Assembly: GCA_017617935.1 (NCBI GenBank)
Contig: JAFZVF010000094.1
Span: 18,995 to 82,994 of the forward strand
Origin: Clostridiales bacterium
GTDB taxonomy: Bacteria > Bacillota > Clostridia > Saccharofermentanales > Saccharofermentanaceae
DNA: 64,000 nucleotides
Direction: 5' to 3'
The notes under the pieces are model-generated. The model ran no database searches. It saw only the letters and a list, made by a program, of their open reading frames with translations, and was not told the DNA's origin. Both the position numbers and the translations under genes were made by a program. Of the stretch, positions 1 to 8,372 are shown piece by piece. The first letter of the stretch is position 1; each line of letters starts with the position of its first letter.

Positions 1-116
1 TAGTGCACGTGGACCGCCACAAGCGCCTCGTCACGATAAACGTTTCGCTCTTCGGCAGGATGGTCAAGACGACCCTAGGCCTCGAACTGACCTACAAGCA
101 GGCCGAGCAGGAGTGA
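1..116 (+). CDS. C-terminal end of a NusG-family (LoaP-like) antiterminator, partial
   Basis: The reading frame is open from the window edge to the TGA at 114-116 and gives 37 residues containing DRHKRLVTINVSLFGR. This resembles the C-terminal KOW beta-barrel of NusG-family elongation factors, where a basic strand is followed by FGR and a final hydrophobic strand. The ending 'TTLGLEL' instead of the housekeeping 'TPVEL' recalls LoaP, the NusG paralogue that promotes read-through of polysaccharide operons in Firmicutes. Only the tail is present, so the assignment to LoaP rather than NusG is an inference. Its position a few kilobases before a surface-polymer operon fits LoaP, but two convergent-strand genes lie between. 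Confidence 0.5.
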   Translation, partial: VHVDRHKRLVTINVSLFGRMVKTTLGLELTYKQAEQE

Positions 117-218
117 GCCAAACGCCTTTTTGCGCGCGGTTTTCACATTTCAGGCTGCTGATATTTGTCATATTACAGATTCAGAATTGACATACTGTAT
201 GAAGTATACTGAATTCAT

Positions 219-1772
219 ATGGAAAAGCGTTTCAATGCCAAAACTGAAGACAACATCGTCGCCGATACGCCCGACCGCAAGGCCGGGATAATACTTCTCA
301 TCGTTTCCGGCGTGCTGGTCCTGGGCATTGGAATCGCTGCGGCTTTTGCCACGAACATTCACAAAAACCGCGTTCCCGTCGAGACCGAGACTTCCAAGAC
401 CGTTCAGACTTCGGATCCGAGCGGCACCGCTCCCGTAAAATACAGCAGCTTCAAGGGCTCGTACCCAGAGGGAAGCGTTCCGACCGACTGCATGGCGCTG
501 TCATGGGGCACGCCGGCTTTCGACCTAAAGATAAAGTATCCCGACGTACTGGCCGAGAATCCGTCCAATCTGGCGGACGAAAAGAACACGACCAACATCT
601 CCTATCTGCGAAAGGCGAAGGTCGGAGGGTTCGACTATTCGATCGTGACGCTCAGCACGGACAAGGCTGACGGCCTGTACGCTTTTGGCTATCTTCTCGA
701 AAAGGACCAATATCAGGAGATCTTTGAGGCTCTGACTTATGAATACGGAAAGCCGATCTTCAAGAGCGGCGAGTCTGCATATTGGGACGTGTCGGACCAG
801 ATCCTGCTATATCTGACGGTCAGGACGGCGGATGCTGACAGGAAGGAGCACGCCTTCCTGCAGTACATTAATACGAAAGAGGCGAAGGTCCCTGAAAAGG
901 CTGACAAGACGCCCGTAATAAAGCTCGGCATGACGATCGACGAGATCGGCAAGAGAAAGCTCAGCGTGACGAAGACCGACGTGTCCGCGGACGGCACGGA
1001 GACCTACATTTCAGACAAGGGCTACGACGTCACTTCGGACAACAATCTCGGTAAGTTCGCGCCCCTCAAGGCCAATGCTTCCGCGGTAGTCCTCAAGATA
1101 GACCCCAGGGCGGATCTGACCACGTATTCGTTCATCTTCAGGGGCGACCATCTCTATGAGATCCGCGAAAAGATCGCGGACGTTTACGGGAACCCATCGG
1201 AAAACCGCGATTACAGCTCGGTCTGGAACCTTTACGACGGCAAGGGAGTCGTCACGGTCAGCTACGGGCGCATGACCGGAAGCGGAAGGGGATTTGCGAC
1301 CGAGCTCAGGTACAGCTGCTCGTCTTCGGAATACAAGGCTTTGGAGCTCATCAAGTCCGTTGGAAGGGCGACGCGCAAGGGCCTCAAGTATTCCGAGGTC
1401 AAGGAAGAGCTCGGGAAATACTACCCTTCAGAGAACATCGACAAGAAGGGCAACGGCACGCTGACCTACATCAACAACGACGGAATCGACATAGTCGTTT
1501 TCGGCGTCAGGATCAGGTCCGTGGAGATCGAGTTCAAGAAAAACGTCGTAACCGACGTGTACTATCTTTTCGACGGCAAGGCTTATGACACTCTGAAGAG
1601 GAACATCGAGGTCAATTACGGCGGCGGTGAGAACAAGAACAGGTTCAAGGACCGCATAAGGCGCGTCCAATGGCAGCCCAAGGCCACCGAAAACAATAAG
1701 TTCACCAAGCTCATGCTCGACTACGTGAATCTGAAGGTTAATCCCAAGGCAAGGGTGCACTACTACGGGTAA
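219..1772 (+). CDS. exported protein with one N-terminal membrane anchor and internal repeats, unknown function
   Basis: The 517-residue protein has a short charged N-terminus, one hydrophobic segment at about residues 23-45 and a long soluble part, so it is probably anchored with its bulk outside the cell. The outer part seems to be built from about three related alpha/beta units of roughly 130 residues, each carrying a Tyr-rich helix followed by a YG turn ('ALTYEYGKP', 'KIADVYGNP', 'NIEVNYGGG') and then a Trp-containing strand. I do not recognise the family. The ATG at 219 lacks a good ribosome site; a TTGACA at 188-193 lies just upstream. The gene faces the convergent DnaJ-domain gene and has no operon partner. 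Confidence 0.75.
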   Translation: MEKRFNAKTEDNIVADTPDRKAGIILLIVSGVLVLGIGIAAAFATNIHKNRVPVETETSKTVQTSDPSGTAPVKYSSFKGSYPEGSVPTDCMALSWGTPAFDLKIKYPDVLAENPSNLADEKNTTNISYLRKAKVGGFDYSIVTLSTDKADGLYAFGYLLEKDQYQEIFEALTYEYGKPIFKSGESAYWDVSDQILLYLTVRTADADRKEHAFLQYINTKEAKVPEKADKTPVIKLGMTIDEIGKRKLSVTKTDVSADGTETYISDKGYDVTSDNNLGKFAPLKANASAVVLKIDPRADLTTYSFIFRGDHLYEIREKIADVYGNPSENRDYSSVWNLYDGKGVVTVSYGRMTGSGRGFATELRYSCSSSEYKALELIKSVGRATRKGLKYSEVKEELGKYYPSENIDKKGNGTLTYINNDGIDIVVFGVRIRSVEIEFKKNVVTDVYYLFDGKAYDTLKRNIEVNYGGGENKNRFKDRIRRVQWQPKATENNKFTKLMLDYVNLKVNPKARVHYYG

Positions 1773-1811
1773 AGCCCCTCGTAACATTGTTACGATTGCC
1801 GCCCGGGCGGA

Positions 1812-2621
1812 TCAGAACTTGAATATCGCTTTCAATATAAGGAATACGAGGAACGCCCACAGGGGGAGCGCGAAAACGGAAACTATCCTAAGTGACGCCA
1901 TGCAGTCCTGATAGTGGGGGCTGTCGGGATAAAGCTGGAGCGACTCCTTCAGGTGCTTCCTGACGATGGGAATGATAAGCGGGAAAAACACGCACAAGGC
2001 AACGGAAAAGCTTTCCATGCCCTTTTCACCGGGGGTGAGGACGTCAGTGGCGCCTCTGGACGCCTTCTTGGCGGGAACCGGAGCGTCTTCCGATTCTTCA
2101 TTTGAATGGTATCCCGCAGGGCCGTTGTCGCCCGAAACGACGAACGGGGATTGGGGTTCCTCGGGTTTTGTGAAATCAATGTAGGAAGAATCTGCGGATC
2201 CGCTGCCAGACGTGCGGGGAAATTGGTCGGGGTCACGGTAAGAGGGGCGGTTTTTGGCTGAAGGGGATGCGCTCTGATTTGAGGGCTTTTGTGCGTTTAC
2301 GGCAGCTGCGGCTCTTGCAGCTGCAGCGGCTGCGGCTGCTGCCTTTTCGCGCTCAGCCTTTCTTTGCGCTTCCTCCTGCTTTTTGCGCTCGGCGGCGCGG
2401 GATTGCGCGAGCTTGTCGTCAAGTTTTCTCTTTTGGGCCGGATCGGATAGCACCGTATAAGCTTCGTTAATCTCCGCCATGCGCTTCTCAGCCGACATGT
2501 CGTCGGGGTGAAGATCGGGGTGCCAAAGCTTGACAAGCTTGCGGTAAGCCTGCTTGATCTCTTCGGGAGAGGCCTCTTCCGGGACTCTCAGTACGCTGTA
2601 CGGTGTAGTCTCATGAGCCAT
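1812..2621 (-). CDS. membrane-bound J-domain (DnaJ-type) protein
   Basis: The 269-residue protein begins with a canonical J domain at about residues 5-70: helix II 'EEIKQAYRKLVKLW', the HPD motif that stimulates Hsp70 ATPase activity, and 'INEAYTVLSDP'. A basic coiled stretch very rich in Ala, Lys, Arg and Gln (about 75-110) follows, then a low-complexity Pro/Ser/Asp linker and two hydrophobic segments at the C-terminus (about 205-225 and 247-265). It lacks the Gly/Phe and zinc-finger regions of true DnaJ, so it is a specialised co-chaperone that probably brings DnaK to the membrane. No chaperone gene is adjacent, so a client cannot be inferred. Confidence 0.85.
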   Translation of the reverse strand: MAHETTPYSVLRVPEEASPEEIKQAYRKLVKLWHPDLHPDDMSAEKRMAEINEAYTVLSDPAQKRKLDDKLAQSRAAERKKQEEAQRKAEREKAAAAAAAAARAAAAVNAQKPSNQSASPSAKNRPSYRDPDQFPRTSGSGSADSSYIDFTKPEEPQSPFVVSGDNGPAGYHSNEESEDAPVPAKKASRGATDVLTPGEKGMESFSVALCVFFPLIIPIVRKHLKESLQLYPDSPHYQDCMASLRIVSVFALPLWAFLVFLILKAIFKF

Positions 2622-2665
2622 ATGGTCAATATACAGAGATTACCTTAATTAAAGTTTAAAGTTCC

Positions 2666-4225
2666 TTAAGGGTTCGCGTTCGCCTGAGTGGTTTCAGCAG
2701 CCTTGGTTACTTTTTTGGTGGGCTTCTTCGTAGGCTTTTTGGTCGGCTTCTTGGTCGGTTTCTTCGTAGGCTTCTTGATAACCGTCTGAGGAGTCGGGGC
2801 AGCCGTAGGGGTCGTGGTCGTTCCGCTGATGTAGAGCTTGTGACCGTTGAGGTTTACGTTGTCCATGTTGCCTGTAAAGTGAGTAATGTAGGTGTCTTCG
2901 GTGAGCGTCCAAGTGCAGTCTGCGCTCATGTTCACGTAAACGATGCCCTGTTCGTCAGAGACCTTTGTGCCGTTCGCATCGGTAATGGCGCCCTTTATCG
3001 ATCCGGTCCAGGAAGTGCCGGAGGAGAAGTTTATCGTGAGCTTGCCCTTCTTAGCGACAAGGAAGTCGCCGGTCAGGGCGGTCTTTGAAGCGTTGAAAAC
3101 GGCTACGTTGACGTTTCCGGTCCAACTGTCGGGGCAGACTGAAAGAAGGACGACGTTCTTGTTCTTGTCCTCGTTAACGAGCGTGACGTTGGAGAGGCTG
3201 ATGACGGCATTGGTGTTGGTCACGTGAAAGACGTGGCCGTTCTTGCTGGTGAGCGTGCCGTACTGCATCGTGAAGGAAGTCTGGCAGTTGTTCGTGTCAC
3301 CGGGAACGGACCAGAAGAGCCTGACTGCGCTTAAAAATTTTGAATTGCCGCTAAGCTTGGTGTTGTTGGCCGTGAGATTGCAGCCGACCAGCTTGACGGA
3401 ATTGTTGCCGTCAATGACGACGCCTTCGGACTGGTTGGTCTCAAAGTTTGCGGTCTTGGCGGTAACGTTTCCCCTACTGAAGATGGCGGGAGAACCAACG
3501 CCGTTGGTGGTGTAGGTGCCGCCCGAAACGTTGATCACGTTGCCGGTCATGTCGGAGCCGACGGCGGGGGAATTGTTGCCTTCCGTCGTGACCGTGAGGT
3601 TTGTGGCGCTCATCTTTCCTGCGCCTGAGGTCATGACGGCGGGGGAATCCTCACCTGAAGTGGTTACCGTTGCGTCGCTGACCGTCAAGGTCGTGCCGTC
3701 GCCGGACAGACCGTTGACTTCACCGTAGCTTCCGTATGAGAAGACGCCTGCGGCGCCTTTTGCCTTAGTCGTTATCGTGCCGCCGGAGATGAGGACCTTG
3801 GGGCTTCCGATCGCGAGGAATGCGGCGTTGACGCCGTAAGCGCTGCTGTTTTGGACCGATGAGGAATCGCCGCCGTTCTTTTCGATGACGGGGGTCGTGA
3901 GGTTGACGGTCTTCTTGCCCTTGACGATCAGGGCGCTCTCGTCGGCATTGGTGCTTGCGTACTTCTTGCTCTTTTCGGTGGTTGCCGCGGTTATGGTCTT
4001 CGCGGCCTTGTAGTCCATCTTGACGCTTGCGTCCGCAGTCGTGGCAACTGGCTCAGTGCCCTGCTGCTTGCCTGACGCGCTGGGCTGCGTCACTTCAGTT
4101 CCGCTCGTTACCGCGGGCGTCGTATCGGTCGGATCGCCTTCCGCCTGATTGCAGGATGCGAGTCCGAAAGTGGCCGCTATTGCGGCGGATAATGCCATAG
4201 TCTTTATCAACAGAAGCTTTTTCAT
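2666..4225 (-). CDS. surface lipoprotein with beta-helix-type repeats and a Lys/Pro/Thr tail
   Basis: The start at 4225 is preceded by AAGGGGG. It opens a lipoprotein signal (MKKLLLIKT, lipobox LASC at about residue 24). After a Thr/Ser linker the protein consists of many short beta-strand turns such as 'VNLTTPVI', 'VLISGGTITTKAKGAAG', 'LTVSDATVTTSGEDSPAV' and 'VINVSGGTYTTNG', the pattern of right-handed parallel beta-helix adhesins or polysaccharide-binding lipoproteins. The C-terminus carries five consecutive KKPT units, a strongly basic tail suited to contacts with anionic wall polymers. No catalytic motif of a polysaccharide lyase is evident, so a binding role is more likely than an enzymatic one; that is inference. 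Confidence 0.75.
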   Translation of the reverse strand: MKKLLLIKTMALSAAIAATFGLASCNQAEGDPTDTTPAVTSGTEVTQPSASGKQQGTEPVATTADASVKMDYKAAKTITAATTEKSKKYASTNADESALIVKGKKTVNLTTPVIEKNGGDSSSVQNSSAYGVNAAFLAIGSPKVLISGGTITTKAKGAAGVFSYGSYGEVNGLSGDGTTLTVSDATVTTSGEDSPAVMTSGAGKMSATNLTVTTEGNNSPAVGSDMTGNVINVSGGTYTTNGVGSPAIFSRGNVTAKTANFETNQSEGVVIDGNNSVKLVGCNLTANNTKLSGNSKFLSAVRLFWSVPGDTNNCQTSFTMQYGTLTSKNGHVFHVTNTNAVISLSNVTLVNEDKNKNVVLLSVCPDSWTGNVNVAVFNASKTALTGDFLVAKKGKLTINFSSGTSWTGSIKGAITDANGTKVSDEQGIVYVNMSADCTWTLTEDTYITHFTGNMDNVNLNGHKLYISGTTTTPTAAPTPQTVIKKPTKKPTKKPTKKPTKKPTKKVTKAAETTQANANP

Positions 4226-4385
4226 AGGAACCCCCTTAGATACCAAATAATAACTTTACCATCTGTTTTTTGACTTTAAAAGTGCCAATATAGGCAATAT
4301 TTCGTAATTATCGGGTGCAGGTTCTGTTACAGGCGCACCATTTTTGCCGCACTCTGGGCGGCACCGCTTTCTTATTATATAGAGG

Positions 4386-4414
4386 TTGAAACGGCCAAAT
4401 TCAGGGAGTATAAT
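4386..4414 (+). promoter_or_regulatory. consensus sigma-A promoter of the surface-polymer locus
   Basis: TTGAAA at 4386-4391 and a perfect TATAAT at 4409-4414 are separated by 17 bp. It is the only strong promoter seen before the first transferase gene, whose ATG follows 38 bp after the -10 box. Confidence 0.8.
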
Positions 4415-4420
4415 AGCCGA

Positions 4421-4436
4421 GCCTTAAAATTAAGGC
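4421..4436 (+). promoter_or_regulatory. inverted repeat at the 5' end of the surface-polymer transcript
   Basis: GCCTTAAAATTAAGGC is a perfect 6-4-6 inverted repeat that begins about 7 bp after the -10 box, so it sits at the transcription start. It could be an operator or a hairpin at the mRNA 5' end that stabilises the message or is read by an antiterminator. It is too AT-rich and has no T tract, so it is not a terminator. Confidence 0.5.
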
Positions 4437-4451
4437 GTTTCGAGAGGAAAA

Positions 4452-5714
4452 ATGATCAACCTTTACATAGATCCCGGCACGGGAAGCATGCTTTTCACGA
4501 TACTTATCAGCGCCATCAGCGCTGTGGTATACGTCGTGCGCATTCTCTGGATCAAGGCCAAGAACATGGCCGGCGTCAAGAACCAGAATGAGAGGAACGC
4601 CAAGAGGATCCCGATCGTAATGTTTTCCGACAACAAGCGGTACTGGTCGACTTTCAGGCCGATATGCGACGAGCTTGAAAAGCGCGGCCAGAAGGCAGTC
4701 TACATGACCGCTTCGCCCGATGATCCGGCTCTCGATTCCAAATACGAGCATATAAAGTGCGAGTTCATAGGCGAGGGCAACAAGGCCTATGCGAAGATGA
4801 ACATGCTCAATGCTGGCATCGTTCTTTCGACGACTCCTTCTTTGGACGTCTTCCAGTGGAAGCGCTCAAAGACCGTAGATTACTACGTTCACATCCTCCA
4901 CTGCTGTGGAGACGTTACGCTTTACAGGCTTTACGGCGTCGATTACTATGACGCGCTCCTGCTTTCCGGCGACTTCCAGGAGAAGCAGGTCAGAGAGCTC
5001 GAAAGGCAGAGAAACCTTCCCGCCAAGGAGATCAGGATGGTGGGAATCCCCTATCTCGACACGATGCTCGAGCACGCAAAGAACTACGAGAGAAAGAAGT
5101 CCGATACGACGACCGTTTTGCTTTCGCCCACATGGGGAACTCGCAGCCTTTTGGTCAAGTACGGGTCAAAGCTCATCGACAGGCTTATCGAGACGGGTTA
5201 TGACATAACGATCCGCCCGCATCCGCAGTCCTTCACGGCCGACAAGGAGACGATCGACAGCCTTATGGCCAAGTATCCGGAGACTGAGAAGCTTCACTGG
5301 AACAGGGACAACAACAATTTCGACGTGCTCGCAAGATCCGACATAATGATCTCCGACTATTCGGGCGTCATGTACGATTTCTCGTTCATCTTCAACAAGC
5401 CCGTCATCTATACGAATGCCGAGTATAAAAAGGATCCCTACGACGCATGGTGCATCGAAGGGGAGACCTGGATGGTCAGCACGATCAAGAAGATCGGCAA
5501 GGAGCTGAATTCAGACAACATCGGTCAGGTAAAAGAACTGATCGATTCATGCATAAAGGAAAGCCGGCAGAGCGCGAAGATAGCCGAGGCTAGGGACGAG
5601 ACTTGGTGCAACGTCGGAAAGAGCGCTTCGCTTACCGCTGACTACCTGATCGAAAAGCTTTCCGAGCTTGAAAAGAAGGACAAGCCTTCTGTTGAAACGG
5701 AGGGCAAAAAATGA
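4452..5714 (+). CDS. CDP-glycerol glycerophosphotransferase-like (TagB/TagF family) transferase 1
   Basis: The 420-residue protein starts with 'YIDPGTGSMLF' and one membrane-associated hydrophobic stretch (about 10-35). It carries the Glyphos_transf signature in its second half: 'RPHPQSF' and 'SDIMISDYSGVMYDF' followed by 'NKPVIY'. Family members transfer glycerol-phosphate or similar units from CDP-activated donors to teichoic-acid-type polymers on the inner face of the membrane. Here the neighbours make CMP-activated phosphonates, so the donor could be CMP-aminoethylphosphonate or a relative; that is inference. Start supported by GAGAGG. Its last 4 bp (ATGA) overlap the next gene, so the two are translationally coupled. 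A paralogue lies at 22536-23843. Confidence 0.85.
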   Translation: MINLYIDPGTGSMLFTILISAISAVVYVVRILWIKAKNMAGVKNQNERNAKRIPIVMFSDNKRYWSTFRPICDELEKRGQKAVYMTASPDDPALDSKYEHIKCEFIGEGNKAYAKMNMLNAGIVLSTTPSLDVFQWKRSKTVDYYVHILHCCGDVTLYRLYGVDYYDALLLSGDFQEKQVRELERQRNLPAKEIRMVGIPYLDTMLEHAKNYERKKSDTTTVLLSPTWGTRSLLVKYGSKLIDRLIETGYDITIRPHPQSFTADKETIDSLMAKYPETEKLHWNRDNNNFDVLARSDIMISDYSGVMYDFSFIFNKPVIYTNAEYKKDPYDAWCIEGETWMVSTIKKIGKELNSDNIGQVKELIDSCIKESRQSAKIAEARDETWCNVGKSASLTADYLIEKLSELEKKDKPSVETEGKK

Positions 5715-8347
5715 GCTTTTTGACCGTACTTTATCTTTTGACTTTGTACCCGATCGAATATCTCCTTGAGATGATATTCGCGATAATCTCGAGGGTTTCC
5801 GGCAACACGGTCCTTTCGATAATCGTACTGAGCCTCGTGGTAAACGTAATCGTTTTGCCGCTCTACAACCGCGCCGACAAGGTGCAGGAAGAGGCGAAGG
5901 ACAAGGAAAACGCGATCGCCCCGATGGTCAAGCACATCAAGCAGACATTCAGCGGCGACGAGAGGTTCATGCTCCTTCAGACGTGCTACAGGCAGAACGA
6001 CTACAGCCCCTTGAACGTCCTCAAGAGTTCCGTTTCGATACTTTTGCAGGTCCCGTTCTTCATGGCGGCGTACAACATGCTGTCGGGCAACAAGCTCCTT
6101 TCAAACGTCAGCCTAGGCCCCATCGCAAACCTTTCCGCGCCTGACGGACTCATAACGATCGGCTCGTTCACGCTGAACGTCCTGCCGATAATAATGACGC
6201 TGATCAACGTGGTCGCAAGCTTCATCTATGCAAAGGGATTCCCGCTCAAGACGAAGATACAGATGTACGGCCTTGCCGCGGTATTCCTCGTGCTCTTGTA
6301 CCAGTCGCCGTCAGGCCTCGTCCTTTACTGGATCTGCAACAACGTCTTCTCTTTGGGCAAGAACATCGTTAACAAGATCATTGCAAAGAAGCGCAAGGAG
6401 AAGGCGGCAAAACAGATCGCAAAGCACGTAAAGGCGGTAAAGCCGGGCTCTCTGAAGCTTGACTCTAAATACAAGGTGGTCTTCCTCTTCTCGTCGCTCA
6501 CGCTTGCGATCTACGTCGGATTCTATCTGCCGATGCTGACGGTGTCTTCTGCACCCGAGGAATTCGTCAATCTCTACACCATGGCCAACCCCATGATCGA
6601 CATCATAGACACGGCCTCTAAGGGCTTCGGACTGTTCCTCGTCTGGCCTGCGGTATTCTTTGCGCTGGCATCGGTCAAGGGCAGGAAGATCATGTCTTAC
6701 ATCATGTTCATCCTTGCCACGTCAGCGATACTGAACTCAAAGCTTTTCAGCAATGATTTCGGAGACATCTCGAACTACCTGGAATATAAGGATTCGCCTG
6801 AGTTTACCGTGAAGGCGATCCTTCTGAGCCTTGCGGTAACTGTCGGAGGCGCTGTCATATGCTTCCTTTTGACGAGGTTTGGAAAATACACCGCACCGGT
6901 AATCTGCTTCTCGGCGGCGCTGGTTTTCGGCATATTGGGCCTTACCAGCATAGGCAAGGTGACGGAGGGCTACAAGCTTGCGGAAAAGTCTGAGACCTCA
7001 AAGGCCGAGTTCACGCTCTCGAAGAACGGAAAGAACGTCATAGTCATCATGACCGACCGTGCCGTCGGACCGATGGTGCCGTACATCTTCAAGGAAAAGC
7101 CCGAGCTTAATTCCATTTACGACGGATTCGTTTACTACCACAACGCCGCGTCCTTCGGAACGCACACGAATTCGGCGGTCCCCGCGCTCCTCGGAGGCTA
7201 TGAGTACACTCCCGAGCAGATGAACCTGAGGACCGACAAGGCCCTGCCCGAAAAGTACGACGAAGCATTGAAGCTCATGCCCACGATCTTTACGCAGAAC
7301 GGCTTTGACGCGACGCTCGTCAACCCGACTTACGCGGGCTACATGTGGTATCCGGACCTTTCCGTTTTCAACGGCATGGACAAGGTCAAGGCATACAGCA
7401 CCAAGTATTCATACCTGCCCGAAGAGACTAAGCAGATCTATACGGTCGAGCATGCGAACACCTTCAGGCACAACCTGTTCTGCTATTCGATCTTCCAGTC
7501 GGCTCCCGTCGCGCTCCAGGAAGCGCTCTACGACGGCGGCAACTACAATGACATGAGGGCTATCGATCCGTCGCACCTCATCACGCAGAAGAGAAAGGGC
7601 ACCACCCAGGCGTGGGGTCACGAGCAGACCTTCATGTGGGAATACTACACGATGAAGAACCTCGATCAGATCACGAAGATCGATGAGGGATCTGAAAACC
7701 ACTTCATCTATTTCGCGACTGACATGACGCATGACGTCGAGATGCTCCAGGAGCCCGAATACGAGCCCAGGGACACGGTCGACAACAAGAAGTACGACCA
7801 GACGCACCCCGCCAGGTTCGTCCGCCAGGGCGAGTCGATGTGGATGCGTGACGCAAAGGACTTCAAGCACTACCAGTGCGACGTCGCCGCGTATACCCTG
7901 ATCGGCAAATGGATAGAGTATTTGAAGGCCAACGACTGCTACGACAACACGAGGATAATCATCGTCGCGGACCACGGATATTACCTTGAGAACTTCCCTG
8001 ACGTCGTCCAGTACGACATCGGCGGCCGCCTCGACGGAGAGGCCTTTGCGCCTCTGCTCATGGTCAAGGACTTTAACAGCCGCGGAGACCTCAAGACCTC
8101 TGAGGAATTCATGACCAATGCGGACACGCCCTATCTCGCGACGAAGGGGCTTATAAACAATCCCGTCAATCCTTTTACTGGAAAACCTGTGACTGATCAG
8201 GGTAAAAACGGTACAATAACCGTATTCCATTCGAATAACTGGAACATCAGAAACAACAACGGCGTGACCTACCAGCCCGGAGACTGGTTCAGCTTGAAGG
8301 AAAGCATCTGGAAGAAGGAAAACTGGAAATATCTGGGAACGCATTGA
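5711..8347 (+). CDS. YidC-like/sulfatase-fold fusion A
   Basis: The 878-residue protein has two parts. Residues about 1-235 match YidC/Oxa1: 'VLPLYNRADKVQEEA', 'LLQVPFFMAAYNML' and 'SPSGLVLYWICNN'. After a basic linker come more membrane segments (about 255-435). From about 440 an extracytoplasmic alkaline-phosphatase/sulfatase-type domain follows, like LtaS or phosphoethanolamine transferases: metal ligand D449 in 'MTDRAVG', likely nucleophile T486 in 'HTN', H674 in 'MTHD' and D754-H755-G756. The insertase groove Arg is replaced by Asn45. I infer a phospho- or phosphonotransferase working outside the membrane on a polymer made by this locus. It overlaps the upstream transferase by 4 bp; PntC follows at 25 bp. 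Confidence 0.85.
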   Translation: MSFLTVLYLLTLYPIEYLLEMIFAIISRVSGNTVLSIIVLSLVVNVIVLPLYNRADKVQEEAKDKENAIAPMVKHIKQTFSGDERFMLLQTCYRQNDYSPLNVLKSSVSILLQVPFFMAAYNMLSGNKLLSNVSLGPIANLSAPDGLITIGSFTLNVLPIIMTLINVVASFIYAKGFPLKTKIQMYGLAAVFLVLLYQSPSGLVLYWICNNVFSLGKNIVNKIIAKKRKEKAAKQIAKHVKAVKPGSLKLDSKYKVVFLFSSLTLAIYVGFYLPMLTVSSAPEEFVNLYTMANPMIDIIDTASKGFGLFLVWPAVFFALASVKGRKIMSYIMFILATSAILNSKLFSNDFGDISNYLEYKDSPEFTVKAILLSLAVTVGGAVICFLLTRFGKYTAPVICFSAALVFGILGLTSIGKVTEGYKLAEKSETSKAEFTLSKNGKNVIVIMTDRAVGPMVPYIFKEKPELNSIYDGFVYYHNAASFGTHTNSAVPALLGGYEYTPEQMNLRTDKALPEKYDEALKLMPTIFTQNGFDATLVNPTYAGYMWYPDLSVFNGMDKVKAYSTKYSYLPEETKQIYTVEHANTFRHNLFCYSIFQSAPVALQEALYDGGNYNDMRAIDPSHLITQKRKGTTQAWGHEQTFMWEYYTMKNLDQITKIDEGSENHFIYFATDMTHDVEMLQEPEYEPRDTVDNKKYDQTHPARFVRQGESMWMRDAKDFKHYQCDVAAYTLIGKWIEYLKANDCYDNTRIIIVADHGYYLENFPDVVQYDIGGRLDGEAFAPLLMVKDFNSRGDLKTSEEFMTNADTPYLATKGLINNPVNPFTGKPVTDQGKNGTITVFHSNNWNIRNNNGVTYQPGDWFSLKESIWKKENWKYLGTH

Positions 8348-8372
8348 TATTTAGCAATAGAGGTGTTGATTT

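Noticed and set aside
1779..1807. TCGTAAC-ATT-GTTACGA palindrome as a Zur box or terminator
   Set aside because: It lies between the ends of two convergent genes, where an operator makes little sense, and it has no T tract. It may simply be a hairpin at the gene ends.
7409..8344. 311-residue frame on the minus strand inside fusion A (similar ones inside B, C and D)
   Set aside because: These frames mirror codon usage of the real plus-strand genes, lack ribosome sites and have no recognisable domain.
5711..8347. Housekeeping membrane insertase YidC
   Set aside because: The protein is about three times too long, present in four copies, lacks the groove arginine, and has no rnpA or jag neighbour.
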